Below are positions 25,375 through 34,185 of a stretch of DNA of 64,000 nucleotides, piece by piece. Both the position numbers and the translations under genes were made by a program. The stretch comes from Oceanobacillus neutriphilus (GTDB taxonomy: Bacteria; Bacillota; Bacilli; Bacillales; Amphibacillaceae): the NCBI RefSeq assembly GCF_014645515.1, contig NZ_BMLW01000002.1, positions 186,001 through 250,000 on the forward strand, given 5' to 3'. Positions within the stretch are counted from its first letter, which is position 1, and each line of letters opens with the position of its first letter. A model generated the notes under the pieces. It saw nothing but the letters and a program-made list of their open reading frames with translations, searched no databases and was not told where the DNA came from.

Positions 25375-26177
25375 AGCCACCACACCATTTCATCTTCTGT
25401 CATATACTTATCAGGTATGGTACTTCCCTGTTTTTTTAATTTTCTCCTCAAAGCTTCTATGAATGGAACATCTAACCGCTCTTCCCTTTGAAAAATCTGA
25501 CCAGGCTTGCCTATTTCCATCACTTTTCCTTTTTTTAAAACTAATATTCTATCAGCTGCTGCCGCTTCATTCATATCATGCGTAATCGAAATAATGGTCA
25601 GTTGGTGCTGTTTCCGCAATTCATCCAATAGGCTCATGAAACCCCGTCTGCTTTTGGGATCGAGCATAACCATTGCCTCATCTAGTACGATAATGTCAGG
25701 ATGTAATGCTAATAGCCCGGCGATTGCCACACGCTGCTTTTGCCCTCCTGATAAGCGGGAAGGGTCATAATCTGCATAGTCGGTCATACTAACCATTGCT
25801 AACGCTCTATCTACCCGCTGCTTCATTTCGTCATAAGGCATATTCTGGTTTTCCAAGGCAAATGCCACGTCATCCTTAACTGTAGTTCCAATAAATTGAT
25901 TTTCCGGATTTTGAAATACCAGTCCTATCTGATTGCGAAGCTCCCATTTCGTTTCCTCCTTCAGTTCTATGTCATTAATATAGATTCTTCCAGAGGATGG
26001 CATACGCAGACCAACTAGTAAACTGGCTAACGTCGACTTTCCAGAACCATTATGTCCTACAACAGCCAGCCACTCTCCACGCCGGGCCGTAAAGGAAAGA
26101 TCTGCAATGGTATGCTCCTGTTTTTGCAGGTTATAATGAAAGGTTACATTTTCTACTTTGATACAGTGCATTGACAT
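25365..26177 (-). CDS. ecfA1: ECF transporter ATPase EcfA1
   Basis: 270 residues from ATG 26177, after the run GGGGGTGGGGGAA; the ATG two codons later (26171) has better spacing to that run, and an upstream extension of eight codons is unlikely. Walker A VVGHNGSGKSTLASL, VFQNPENQFIGTTV (EcfA1-type Q-loop), signature LSGGQKQRVAIAG, Walker B IIVLDEAMVMLDPKS and ITHDMNEA. The replacement of the usual DEATSMLDP by DEAMVMLDP is a small family variation. It is the partner of EcfA2. Located 26 bases after dmkA in the same operon. Confidence 0.92.
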   Translation of the reverse strand: MSMHCIKVENVTFHYNLQKQEHTIADLSFTARRGEWLAVVGHNGSGKSTLASLLVGLRMPSSGRIYINDIELKEETKWELRNQIGLVFQNPENQFIGTTVKDDVAFALENQNMPYDEMKQRVDRALAMVSMTDYADYDPSRLSGGQKQRVAIAGLLALHPDIIVLDEAMVMLDPKSRRGFMSLLDELRKQHQLTIISITHDMNEAAAADRILVLKKGKVMEIGKPGQIFQREERLDVPFIEALRRKLKKQGSTIPDKYMTEDEMVWWLCR

Positions 26178-26203
26178 TTCCCCCACCCCCTCTCTCTCCA
26201 ATA

Positions 26204-27142
26204 TTACAGAATGACGGATATAAGTAAGGTAATAGCCATCGTTCCATTTACAAGCATCATATTTTTCAAAGATAATGGAAAAGTTTCCAGCTTGCTTTGT
26301 TTTTGCCGGAATTGCCTGATACTTTTTGTAATCGGAATCAGAACCAGACAGACAAGTAATACATAAACAGGAAGTACTTGAAGCAGCACAGCACCTATAA
26401 TCGCTGCAAACGTAAGCAGATAGAGCAGCTGAAATAGCATTAGTGCGTTTTTTTTGCCGATATAGTAAGGAAGGGTAAAGCGTTGATTGGCAATATCCTC
26501 TTCCAGATCACAGATATTATTTGCCAGCATGATATTAGCAATGGTCAGCATACATGGAAGGGAAACCAGTAAAATCTCCAGCAGTAAAAGAACATTCATT
26601 TCAAAAGTAAGCGTGTATCCGCTAAAGCCAAAATGCGCAATCCCCTGATCCGCAGCATTTACATAGATAGCCAGAAAGGTAATACCCAGCCCCATTGTTA
26701 CACCGGAAAATACTTCTCCAAGTGGCATACGGGACAGTGGAATAGGGCCAAATGTATAAAAAATACCGACTCCAAAACAAAGCATGCCGATAATCAGTAC
26801 AAATAAATCTGTACGGAATACGAGCCAAATTCCTAACAGAGAAGCTATCGTCAGCATAGTAATAATGGTCGTCACGACAACCTTTTCAGAAATATTCTGC
26901 TGTCCGATAATATTAGATTTCCTGCGATATTCATCACTCAGTGCCTTCTTATAATCCATGTAATTATTAATCGCTGTTGTTGTTAAATCAAACAGCAGCA
27001 TGGCACTAAAGAAGATAGCTGTATTCAGTGGTTCAAATACATCATAACGATAAATAACAAATAATAGTCCAATTAGAAACGGAAACAAACTTGCTAATTT
27101 GGTACGTATTTCTACCAGCTTCAAAAAAGTGGGCAGTGTCAT
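26204..27142 (-). CDS. dmkA: UbiA prenyltransferase (DmkA-like, demethylmenaquinone branch)
   Basis: 312 residues from ATG 27142 (or the GTG one codon earlier). About nine membrane helices. The first Asp-rich motif is AINNYMDYKKALSDEYRRKS (near residue 60) and the second NNICDLEEDIANQRFTLPYY (near 210); the two bind the prenyl diphosphate with Mg. It belongs to the MenA-like group that attaches a polyprenyl chain to 1,4-dihydroxy-2-naphthoate. In Listeria, DmkA makes a separate demethylmenaquinone pool for extracellular electron transfer. Context with fmnB, ecf genes and ndh2 supports this role over general menaquinone synthesis. Confidence 0.85.
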   Translation of the reverse strand: MTLPTFLKLVEIRTKLASLFPFLIGLLFVIYRYDVFEPLNTAIFFSAMLLFDLTTTAINNYMDYKKALSDEYRRKSNIIGQQNISEKVVVTTIITMLTIASLLGIWLVFRTDLFVLIIGMLCFGVGIFYTFGPIPLSRMPLGEVFSGVTMGLGITFLAIYVNAADQGIAHFGFSGYTLTFEMNVLLLLEILLVSLPCMLTIANIMLANNICDLEEDIANQRFTLPYYIGKKNALMLFQLLYLLTFAAIIGAVLLQVLPVYVLLVCLVLIPITKSIRQFRQKQSKLETFPLSLKNMMLVNGTMAITLLISVIL

Positions 27143-27162
27143 CACAGCCAGCTCCCTCTCAT

Positions 27163-28215
27163 CTATTCTATTAATGTAAAGTCCTCATCTGTCAGTTCAA
27201 AATTATCAACTAATCCATCCGTAATATATACGCTTTTATCCTTCATCACGAAGATAGCTTCTGCACCATCGAAATCCTGAATAAATTCAATGCCTTCTTC
27301 CAGACCCTTTGAAAACAGTAATGTGGAAAGTCCATCTCCATCCACCGAATGGTCACTGACAACAGAAACACTGGCAAGTTCACCCTCAAATGGATATCCA
27401 GTCTTTGGATTCAATAAATGATGATATATTTCACCGTCCACTTCTAAATAACGCTCATAAATCCCTGAAGTAACGATAGATTGATCTGTTGCTGTTAATC
27501 TGCCGACTGTCTCCCCTTTTCCCGAGAAAGGATTTTGGACGCCGACTACCCAGGGATCGCCTGATGTTTGATTCCCCATCACGTAGATGTTTCCTCCTAA
27601 ATCAATGACAGCTGTTGTAACACCTTCCTCATCTAACAGCTCCATTACTTCATCAGCTATATACCCTTTAGCAATGGCTCCTAAATCTAATCGCATGCCT
27701 GTCTCCTTCAGCATAACTGTTTGCTCCGCTTCATCCAGTTCTATTTTTTCATAATCAATCAGCGGCAGTATATCATCAAGTTCATCCTGTGACGGCTTCC
27801 TGGCATCCTCCATGCCAATATTCCAAAGGCTGGTTAACGGGCCGACAGCAATATCAAATGAACCCTCAGCCATTTCACTGTAATGCTTACCTTGATCAAT
27901 AACCTGCCACACATCCTCCGACACATGAACAGGTTCTATTCCTGCCTGTTCATTAATTTCAGCAACCTCTGAACCATTTTCATTAGCTGTCATTTGCTGC
28001 TCCAGCTCTTCAATTCGATCAAAGACCTTATTTAATACCGATTCTTTACCCTCGTCATAGATCTTGATCGTTACAACTGTTCCTAATAAGAATTCTGTTT
28101 CGCTATATGGATTTTTGATTAATGGTGATTCATCATCTGCTGAATCGGCACTTGTGGAACAGCCTGCGGTGACCAGTATAATCAGCATCATCATAGTACA
28201 AATTTGTTTCTTCAT
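27163..28215 (-). CDS. fmnB: FAD:protein FMN transferase (ApbE family, FmnB-like lipoprotein)
   Basis: 350 residues from ATG 28215 (AGGGAGG is 7 bases upstream; earlier in-frame ATGs overlap or precede that site). Signal MKKQICTMMMLIILVTAGC has a VTAGC lipobox, so it acts outside the membrane. Family marks: FLLGTVVTIKIY, GSFDIAVGPL, DLGAIAKGYIADE, VIDLGGNIYVMG, HLLNPKTGYP and the Mg-binding DGDGLST. It attaches FMN to a Ser/Thr of target proteins. First gene of the operon running to ecfT, divergent from ndh2 with Rex/Fnr-like sites in the promoter. Its usual target PplA is not in the window. Confidence 0.9.
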   Translation of the reverse strand: MKKQICTMMMLIILVTAGCSTSADSADDESPLIKNPYSETEFLLGTVVTIKIYDEGKESVLNKVFDRIEELEQQMTANENGSEVAEINEQAGIEPVHVSEDVWQVIDQGKHYSEMAEGSFDIAVGPLTSLWNIGMEDARKPSQDELDDILPLIDYEKIELDEAEQTVMLKETGMRLDLGAIAKGYIADEVMELLDEEGVTTAVIDLGGNIYVMGNQTSGDPWVVGVQNPFSGKGETVGRLTATDQSIVTSGIYERYLEVDGEIYHHLLNPKTGYPFEGELASVSVVSDHSVDGDGLSTLLFSKGLEEGIEFIQDFDGAEAIFVMKDKSVYITDGLVDNFELTDEDFTLIE

Positions 28216-28264
28216 TGCCATGCCTCCCTTATTCTTATAAATTGACATTAACATGATAAACATC

Positions 28265-28289
28265 ATTATATTTGTGAAATAAATCACAT
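28265..28289 (-). promoter_or_regulatory. -10 box and Rex/Fnr-like operator 1 of the fmnB operon
   Basis: Minus-strand TATAAT at 28265-28270. TTGTGAAATAAATCACAT (28272-28289) lies just upstream in the spacer, so a bound repressor would mask the promoter. Twelve of 14 specific positions of TTGTGAA-N4-TTCACAA match, and the TGTGA-N6-TCACA core is perfect. Confidence 0.65.
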
Positions 28290-28307
28290 TTATTTACATC
28301 AGTTAAA

Positions 28308-28325
28308 ATGTGAAATATTTCACAA
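28308..28325. promoter_or_regulatory. Rex/Fnr-like operator 2 between fmnB and ndh2
   Basis: ATGTGAAATATTTCACAA matches TTGTGAA-N4-TTCACAA at 13 of 14 specific positions. Centred 36 bases from operator 1, near -58 relative to the predicted fmnB start. Confidence 0.7.
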
Positions 28326-28449
28326 TATTATATGTCAATTGTATAATTTATATCGTATCATGTCTATAAAAAATACAAATAAATCTCTTTATATCATTGA
28401 CTTTGTCATTAAAATGACACAGCTTAATATTAAAAAATATATTTTTAAT

Positions 28450-28467
28450 TTGTGAACTATTTATCAA
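28450..28467. promoter_or_regulatory. Rex-like operator 3, upstream of the ndh2 -35 box
   Basis: TTGTGAACTATTTATCAA matches at 12 of 14 positions (left half perfect). Confidence 0.45.
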
Positions 28468-28472
28468 ATGTA

Positions 28473-28522
28473 TGGACATTATTTCTTTATATGTTAGAAT
28501 AAAATTGTTCAACAGTTCACAA
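28473..28522 (+). promoter_or_regulatory. ndh2 promoter with Rex-like operator 4 over the start
   Basis: TGGACA (28473-28478) and TAGAAT (28495-28500) are 16 bases apart. TTGTTCAACAGTTCACAA (28505-28522) covers the predicted start; 12 of 14 positions match with the right half perfect. Confidence 0.5.
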
Positions 28523-28556
28523 AGTTAACATTATAGATTACAAAGGAGTGAATACA

Positions 28557-30434
28557 ATGGCGGAGAAGAATATTGTTATCATTGGTGCTGGCTACGCCGG
28601 TGTGCATGCAGCTAAAAAGCTTGCAAAGAAATACAAACGTGACGATTCTGTTTCTATTACTCTCATAGATCGGCATTCCTATCATACGATGATGACAGAA
28701 TTACACGAAGTTGCTGCACACCGTGTAGAGCCTTCTGCTATTCAATTTGATTTACGGAAATTATTCAATCGTACGAAAGTGAAGCTTATCACAGACAATG
28801 TCACTAATGTCGACCATGCTGCGCAAACTGTTACAACAGAGCATGGGGAGTTTGCTTACGACTACCTTATTTTGGGGATGGGCGGCGAAGCGAACGACTT
28901 TGGCACACCTGGTGTAAAAGAACATGGTTTTACCCTCTGGTCCTGGGAGGATGCTGTCCGAATCCGGCGCCACTTAGAAGATGTCGTCAAACGTGCTTCA
29001 TTAGAACGTGATCCTGAAAAACGCCGCGCAATGCTTACCTTTACAGTCTGTGGTTCCGGCTTTACCGGCATTGAAATGATTGGAGAGCTCATCGAATGGA
29101 AGTACCGTTTAGCAAAGGAAAACAAGCTGGATGAAGAAGAAATCGAGCTGTATGTTGTTGAAGCGGCTGCATCTATTTTAAATATGCTGGACCGGAAAAG
29201 TGCCGATAAAGCAGAGAAATATTTAAATAAAAAAGGCGTCAAATTGCTTAAAAATTCACCGATTGTCGAAGTAAAGGAAGATGCCGTTGTATTAAAATCC
29301 GGTGAAACACTCCCTACCCACACTCTGATTTGGACTGCAGGAGTAAAGGCAAATTCTGATACAGAGGATTATGGTGTCCCGGCTGCCAGAGCAGGACGTC
29401 TGAAAGTAAATGAATTTATGGAAGCGGAAAATTTAGAGCACGTCTATGTTGTTGGTGACTTAGCTTATTATGAAGAAGAGGAAGGAAAACCAACTCCACA
29501 AATTGTAGAAGCTGCCGAACAGACAGGTGTAACAGCAGCTAAATCCATTATTGCAGAAATAGATAACGGCCAAAAAGAAGCATTTGAAGGAAAATACCAT
29601 GGTACGATGGTTTCCATTGGTGCCAGATATGGTGTTGCTAATTTAATGGGACTCCGCTTAAGCGGCTGGCTGGCTAATCTGATGAAGCATCTGGTTAATC
29701 TGTATTATTTTTTCGGAATAAGAAGCGGCTATTATATGTTTCATTATATTATGCATGAATTTTTCCAAACAAAGGATAAGCGCAATATTTTCAGAGATAT
29801 GATTACCAGATATGGCAACGTCCTATGGAGCTTACCATTGCGATTGTTTGTCGGTGGTTTTTGGCTTGAGGAGGCAGCCTCTAAAATTTGGGGTGAATCT
29901 GTCTGGAGTGAAGTCACCTCAGGATCTGCAGGTATCTCAAGGTTATTCCAAGGAATCGGCGAAGACTCATGGCTGACTGGAAATACTGTGAACATGCCGT
30001 TTGAATGGCTCCAGACAACGACCAGCAGTGCCAGTGAAGCAGTTGAGGGCGGCGGCACTGAGTGGGCTACACCACTTTTAAGTAAGATGCCAGGTATTTT
30101 TGAATGGTTTATGCAGATTATGCTGCCGACACCGGAAGTTGCTATTTTTATGCAGAAGGTTATGACTTTTATTGAATTATTTATCGGTCTCGCTATTGTA
30201 TTCGGCTTATTTACATGGCTTGCCAGTGCTGCAAGTGCCGGATTCCTGGTGATGTTTACTTTATCCGCGATGCTGGGCTGGGATCAAATCTGGGCTCTTC
30301 CTGCTTCCATCGCCTTAATGAATGGTTCTGGACGTTCCATTGGCCTGGATTACTGGGTCGTCCCATGGCTGCAAAGAAAATCGGGTCTGCTTTGGTACGG
30401 AAAAGAACGTGCTATTTATAAAGACCGGGAATAA
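28557..30434 (+). CDS. ndh2: Type II NADH dehydrogenase with C-terminal membrane domain (Ndh2 of EET)
   Basis: 625 residues from ATG 28557 (AAAGGAG 8 bases upstream; a GTG three codons earlier is inside that spacing). Residues 1-400 form NDH-2: FAD motif IVIIGAGYAGVHAAKKL, NADH motif FTVCGSGFTGIEMIGEL, and VYVVGDLAYYEEEEGKPTPQ near 310. From about 410 a DoxX-like region with four or so hydrophobic helices follows (LPLRLFVGGFWLEEAASKIW and further). Ordinary NDH-2 lacks it; Listeria Ndh2 of the EET pathway has the same extension. It oxidises NADH and reduces the EET quinone. First gene of ndh2-eetA-eetB-dmkB. Confidence 0.92.
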   Translation: MAEKNIVIIGAGYAGVHAAKKLAKKYKRDDSVSITLIDRHSYHTMMTELHEVAAHRVEPSAIQFDLRKLFNRTKVKLITDNVTNVDHAAQTVTTEHGEFAYDYLILGMGGEANDFGTPGVKEHGFTLWSWEDAVRIRRHLEDVVKRASLERDPEKRRAMLTFTVCGSGFTGIEMIGELIEWKYRLAKENKLDEEEIELYVVEAAASILNMLDRKSADKAEKYLNKKGVKLLKNSPIVEVKEDAVVLKSGETLPTHTLIWTAGVKANSDTEDYGVPAARAGRLKVNEFMEAENLEHVYVVGDLAYYEEEEGKPTPQIVEAAEQTGVTAAKSIIAEIDNGQKEAFEGKYHGTMVSIGARYGVANLMGLRLSGWLANLMKHLVNLYYFFGIRSGYYMFHYIMHEFFQTKDKRNIFRDMITRYGNVLWSLPLRLFVGGFWLEEAASKIWGESVWSEVTSGSAGISRLFQGIGEDSWLTGNTVNMPFEWLQTTTSSASEAVEGGGTEWATPLLSKMPGIFEWFMQIMLPTPEVAIFMQKVMTFIELFIGLAIVFGLFTWLASAASAGFLVMFTLSAMLGWDQIWALPASIALMNGSGRSIGLDYWVVPWLQRKSGLLWYGKERAIYKDRE

Positions 30435-30526
30435 ACTCCCGGAATGCTTGCCTTAGAAAACAAGATTATATATTTTATAGTTTACTATGATGGCTTACAG
30501 GTGAAGCCGCAAGGGGGTGAATGGGA

Positions 30527-30943
30527 ATGAAGGATATTTATCATATGCTGAAACCATGGGATGTTATCTTGACTGTTCTGTTGGTGCTTCTATCTTTTCT
30601 TCCTATTGCCATCTTTGTTTCTCAGCAGTCTCAGTACGCCGAAGAGGATTCAGTAAATGTTGCAGTGATTACAGTAGATAATGAAGTCGTAGAAGAAATT
30701 CAATTGACAGATAATATGGAAACAAGAGAAATAGAGATTGCGATATCCGATCATGACAATAATATTATTGAGGTGGACAATGAGCGCATCCATATAAAAA
30801 GCGCCACCTGTCCCGATCAGATATGTGTCCGTACAGGATATATCTCAAAACCTGGTCAGACAATCGTCTGTCTGCCACATAAGCTCGTAGTAGAAATTCA
30901 ATCGGACAGCGGCGAGGCAGAGGATATCATTATCAGCTCTTAA
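30527..30943 (+). CDS. eetA: EetA, NusG_II domain membrane-anchored protein
   Basis: 138 residues from ATG 30527 (AAGGGGGTG upstream; an ATG two codons earlier is too close). One N-terminal membrane helix (WDVILTVLLVLLSFLPIAIF) and an external NusG domain II with TCPDQICVRTGYISKPGQTI and VCLPHKLVVEI. That CPDxxCVxTG...CLPHKL signature is the DUF1312/NusG_II mark. In Listeria EetA is needed for extracellular electron transfer and probably passes electrons from quinol outward. Directly followed by eetB. Confidence 0.88.
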   Translation: MKDIYHMLKPWDVILTVLLVLLSFLPIAIFVSQQSQYAEEDSVNVAVITVDNEVVEEIQLTDNMETREIEIAISDHDNNIIEVDNERIHIKSATCPDQICVRTGYISKPGQTIVCLPHKLVVEIQSDSGEAEDIIISS

Positions 30944-30995
30944 TCCAGTTCATAAAAATTTTTCAACGCTCTGAAATAGATGGGAAGGGTCTGCG

Positions 30996-31550
30996 ATGAC
31001 AAATAATCAGCGTCTTGTATATATTGCGTTATTAGCTGCTCAGGCGGTCATTATCAGTTTAATAGAAAGAGCTATCCCCTCTCCCTTCGCCATCGCTCCA
31101 GGGGCAAAGCTCGGTTTAGCAAATATTATTACGTGTATGGCATTATATACACTGCCTGTAAAAGACGCATCCAAGGTTGTCATGATACGGATTATCCTTG
31201 CTACACTTTTAGGCGGTACGATTTCATCCTTTATGTATAGTGCCGCCGGTGCAGCTTTAAGCTTTATTGGAATGTGCGGCGTGAAAAAGCTCGGTCCATC
31301 CCGCATCAGCTTAATTGGAGTCAGTGTCGCCGGAGCCATCCTGCATAATATCGGACAGTTAACGATTGCCAGCTGGGTTGCTCAAACATGGACTGTTCTT
31401 CTCTACCTTCCTGTTTTATCTTTTTTTGGAATTCTATCAGGAATTGCTATGGGAATGGTAGCTAATTACTTATTAAATCACGTAGAACAGCTTCACTATT
31501 ACCGAAGTCTGCAGGAAATGAAATATACACATCTCAATCAAATATCCTAG
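30996..31550 (+). CDS. eetB: EetB, Gx transporter family membrane protein
   Basis: 184 residues, about five membrane helices. The Gx-transporter signature PSPFAIAPGAKLGLANIITC is near residue 30 and GGTISSFMYSAAGAALSFIG follows. Older annotations call it heptaprenyl diphosphate synthase component I because it neighbours the prenyl synthase. It resembles an ECF S-component. In Listeria it is the EetB subunit beside EetA. It could also pair with the EcfA/EcfT set encoded divergently. GGAAGGG site before the ATG. Confidence 0.88.
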   Translation: MTNNQRLVYIALLAAQAVIISLIERAIPSPFAIAPGAKLGLANIITCMALYTLPVKDASKVVMIRIILATLLGGTISSFMYSAAGAALSFIGMCGVKKLGPSRISLIGVSVAGAILHNIGQLTIASWVAQTWTVLLYLPVLSFFGILSGIAMGMVANYLLNHVEQLHYYRSLQEMKYTHLNQIS

Positions 31551-31593
31551 CGTGAAACAAAATCCCTATGGTCGTTAAATGGAGGTTATTACA

Positions 31594-32586
31594 ATGGCTA
31601 TCCCAGTTCACCCAATGTGGGGGCCTTATCCCCGCTTACAAGCTGATTTACAATCTGTTTTACAGGTGATCGAATCTCACCTGCAAATTCATGATAAGCA
31701 TATCGAAGCCACGATTAAAGAATTAGTTTATTCAGGCGGGAAATTACTGCGTCCGGCCTATACGCTTTTATGTGCTCAGATTGGTGATGTATCAAATCAG
31801 GATAAGGAAAGATCCATAGCTGTTGCTGCAGCACTGGAAACATTGCATATGGCAACGCTGATTCATGATGATGTCATTGATGAAGCAGACTATCGTCACG
31901 GGAATCCCACCATTCATACACAGCAGGGCAACCAATTTGCTATCTATTCCGGTGATTATTTATTTTGTGTCTGCTTTACCATTTTGTCCAAATATGCCCG
32001 TACATTAGCACATCTTGAATTTAATGCGCGCAGTATGGAAAAGATTTTAACGGGTGAACTGGATCAGCTTCATGCTCGCTATCAAATGGGGACCAGTATC
32101 AAAGACTACTTAGCTCGTATTTCTGGCAAAACTGCGCAGCTATTTGCTGTCAGCTGCTATTCAGGTGCCATTATCAGTCAGGCCACTAGAAGACAGACAA
32201 TGCTAGCCTGGAGTATGGGACACTATATCGGCATGGCATTTCAGATTATAGATGATGTGTTAGATTTTAAAGGGGATTTTAACACTGTGAGAAAACCAAC
32301 CCTGGCAGATATTCGCCAGGGTATCTACACCCTTCCCTTAATTTATGCTCTACGTGAGCAGCCAGAGAAATTGTCTCCTTATTTAAATAAAAAAGCGGAT
32401 TTGACAGATGATGAATTAATGGAGGTACTTGCTATTGTAGAACAGACAAAAGGGATAGAGAAATCAAAGCGCGTAGCCAGAAAGTATATAGACAAAGCAC
32501 TAAAATCCTTAAGTAAACTGCCGGACGGGGATTATAAGGAAACTTTGTATGAATTGACTGCAATGCTGTTGGATCGAAAAATGTAA
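31594..32586 (+). CDS. dmkB: Polyprenyl diphosphate synthase (DmkB-like)
   Basis: 330 residues from ATG 31594 (GGAGG is inside the preceding ATGGAGG; a start 5 codons upstream is therefore unlikely). Both Asp-rich motifs are present: LIHDDVIDEADYRHG (near residue 90) and FQIIDDVLDFKGDF (near 225). It elongates isoprenoids to the polyprenyl tail that DmkA attaches. Found as the end gene of the EET operon, it gives this quinone branch its own chain maker, in parallel with HepS/HepT of normal menaquinone synthesis. A strong terminator follows. Confidence 0.87.
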   Translation: MAIPVHPMWGPYPRLQADLQSVLQVIESHLQIHDKHIEATIKELVYSGGKLLRPAYTLLCAQIGDVSNQDKERSIAVAAALETLHMATLIHDDVIDEADYRHGNPTIHTQQGNQFAIYSGDYLFCVCFTILSKYARTLAHLEFNARSMEKILTGELDQLHARYQMGTSIKDYLARISGKTAQLFAVSCYSGAIISQATRRQTMLAWSMGHYIGMAFQIIDDVLDFKGDFNTVRKPTLADIRQGIYTLPLIYALREQPEKLSPYLNKKADLTDDELMEVLAIVEQTKGIEKSKRVARKYIDKALKSLSKLPDGDYKETLYELTAMLLDRKM

Positions 32587-32596
32587 ATATTTCATA

Positions 32597-32636
32597 AAGA
32601 ATCCATTTTGAATCACAAAATGGATTCTTCTTTTTA
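32597..32636 (+). terminator. Terminator of the ndh2-dmkB operon
   Basis: AAGAATCCATTTTG pairs perfectly with CAAAATGGATTCTT, loop AATCA, followed by CTTTTT. Confidence 0.9.
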
Positions 32637-32660
32637 GATAATACAATTTACTACCTTTAA

Positions 32661-33407
32661 TCAAGGAAGACTAAGCTTGGCCGTTCTGCCTCCATCCACT
32701 GTATAGACCTGCCCAGTGATAAACGCTGCCTCATCAGCGGCAAGAAAGGCGACAAGTGCTGCCACTTCGTCTGGTGAACCTGTACGGGCAACAGGGTGAA
32801 TACGCCCAATGTCTTTTTGGAATGCCTCTGAGTCAGGTGTATTTTCAATAAAGTTGAGGTTTAGTTCCGTATCAATCCAACCCGGGGCCACCGCATTACA
32901 ACGAATTCCTTCATGACCATGATCTACAGCTACTGCACGCGTCAGTCCATGAAGTCCCGCTTTTGAAGCACTATATGCCGCATGTCCAGGATTAGCGGCC
33001 AGCCCCTCCACGGATCCTGTATTTACGATACTGCCTCTTGTTTTACGCAGGTAAGGCAGTGCAGCCTTGATCAGGAGGAATGGAGTAGTCAGGTTCACAT
33101 TGAGATTGCGTTCCCAATCCTCAAGGCTCATTTCTTCCATTGCAGCCTCTTGCATCATCCCTGCATTATTAACCAGTACATCCAGCCTCCCAGCACGGGT
33201 AATAACCTCTTCAATGACCCGAGTCGGTGTTTGCGGGTTGGAGAAGTCAGCTTCTATCCAGTCAAATTCTTCGTCCTTTCTCCGTTGTGCAGTGATGACA
33301 GCCGCTCCTTCATCATGAAGCCGGCGGGCAATTGCATGACCAATGCCTGATCGTCCTCCTGTCACCAGTGCAACTTTGTTTTCAAAACGCTTCATTTGTT
33401 TTGTCAT
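32661..33407 (-). CDS. SDR family oxidoreductase
   Basis: 248 residues. [20 protein letters not shown] is the TGxxxGIG motif, NNAGMMQEA the structural NNAG, with [13 protein letters not shown] (Ser) and [15 protein letters not shown] (YxxxK) as catalytic residues, and [19 protein letters not shown] at the end. Good ribosome binding site AGGAGGAG. It lies alone, convergent to the EET operon, so no pathway can be named. The 308-base gap beyond its start (33408-33715) holds only the promoter region of the thioredoxin-like gene. Confidence 0.85.
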   Translation of the reverse strand: MTKQMKRFENKVALVTGGRSGIGHAIARRLHDEGAAVITAQRRKDEEFDWIEADFSNPQTPTRVIEEVITRAGRLDVLVNNAGMMQEAAMEEMSLEDWERNLNVNLTTPFLLIKAALPYLRKTRGSIVNTGSVEGLAANPGHAAYSASKAGLHGLTRAVAVDHGHEGIRCNAVAPGWIDTELNLNFIENTPDSEAFQKDIGRIHPVARTGSPDEVAALVAFLAADEAAFITGQVYTVDGGRTAKLSLP

Positions 33408-33715
33408 TATTCTACTCCTCCTTATTACTGCGAATAGTTGTCGAACGCCCTTTCTAATACCATAAAGGTTCCTGTTCGTAAAAGCTGAAGGCTTACTTTA
33501 TTATTATTTTTGTCTGCTAAATTATCGGTTCATTTTAGTGTAACATGTTCTTTTAAACTGTTTAGAATAATTTCTTCATGGATAATTAATTTTTTCTTTT
33601 GATTTATGTATCTTTCCAGTATGCGAAGAACGAATCATTTTGAAAAAATATTTCTGTCCTGTAAGATATAGGAGAAAATAAATGAATGGACATTTATCGT
33701 TAAAGGAGAATCCGT

Positions 33716-34051
33716 ATGAAAAAGGTACATGAATTAACCACCATAAAAATGGCTGAAGAATTTTTGCAAAATCATGCGTTAAGCTTCCTTTTCGTCTCCC
33801 GACCGGATTGCAGTGTATGTCATGCCCTATTACCAAAGTTAAGAGAGCTGCTGGATAACTACCCTCTTATCCACCTTGGACATATCGATGCTTCCGAGGT
33901 AGAAGAAGTAGCTGAAAAGTTTTTGATTTTCACTGTCCCTATCATGCTTTTGCTGATAGAGGGCAAAGAATATATCCGCGAGGACCGTTTCGTACGTTTG
34001 GAACAATTAGAGGAGAAACTGGATCAGATATATAAATTGTATACTGAGTAA
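33716..34051 (+). CDS. Thioredoxin-like protein
   Basis: 111 residues with a thioredoxin fold: FLFVSRPDCSVCHALLPKLR carries the CSVC active site, and FTVPIMLLLIEGKEYIREDR carries the cis-Pro loop. CSVC in place of CGPC suggests a reductase or disulfide isomerase with a different potential. No signal peptide. Similar to YtpP-type proteins of Bacillus. Strong AAAGGAG site and a terminator after it; neighbours do not point to a client. Confidence 0.75.
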   Translation: MKKVHELTTIKMAEEFLQNHALSFLFVSRPDCSVCHALLPKLRELLDNYPLIHLGHIDASEVEEVAEKFLIFTVPIMLLLIEGKEYIREDRFVRLEQLEEKLDQIYKLYTE

Positions 34052-34074
34052 GTTATACTTCCAAGTTTAACAGT

Positions 34075-34121
34075 TAAAACCACAGAAACACTGTAATGGC
34101 AGTTGCTTTTGTGGTTTTTTA
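34075..34121 (+). terminator. Terminator of the thioredoxin-like gene
   Basis: AAAACCACA pairs with TGTGGTTTT and is followed by TTAATC; the loop is long. Confidence 0.55.
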
Positions 34122-34185
34122 ATCTTCCATTATTGCTGCTGGGTCTAAATTAGTTTTTTCACTAAAAGATTTAACGACAAAGCAT

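Noticed and set aside
30996-31550. Heptaprenyl diphosphate synthase component I
   Set aside because: The motifs are those of a Gx/S-component membrane protein, and the neighbours are EET genes. EetB fits better.
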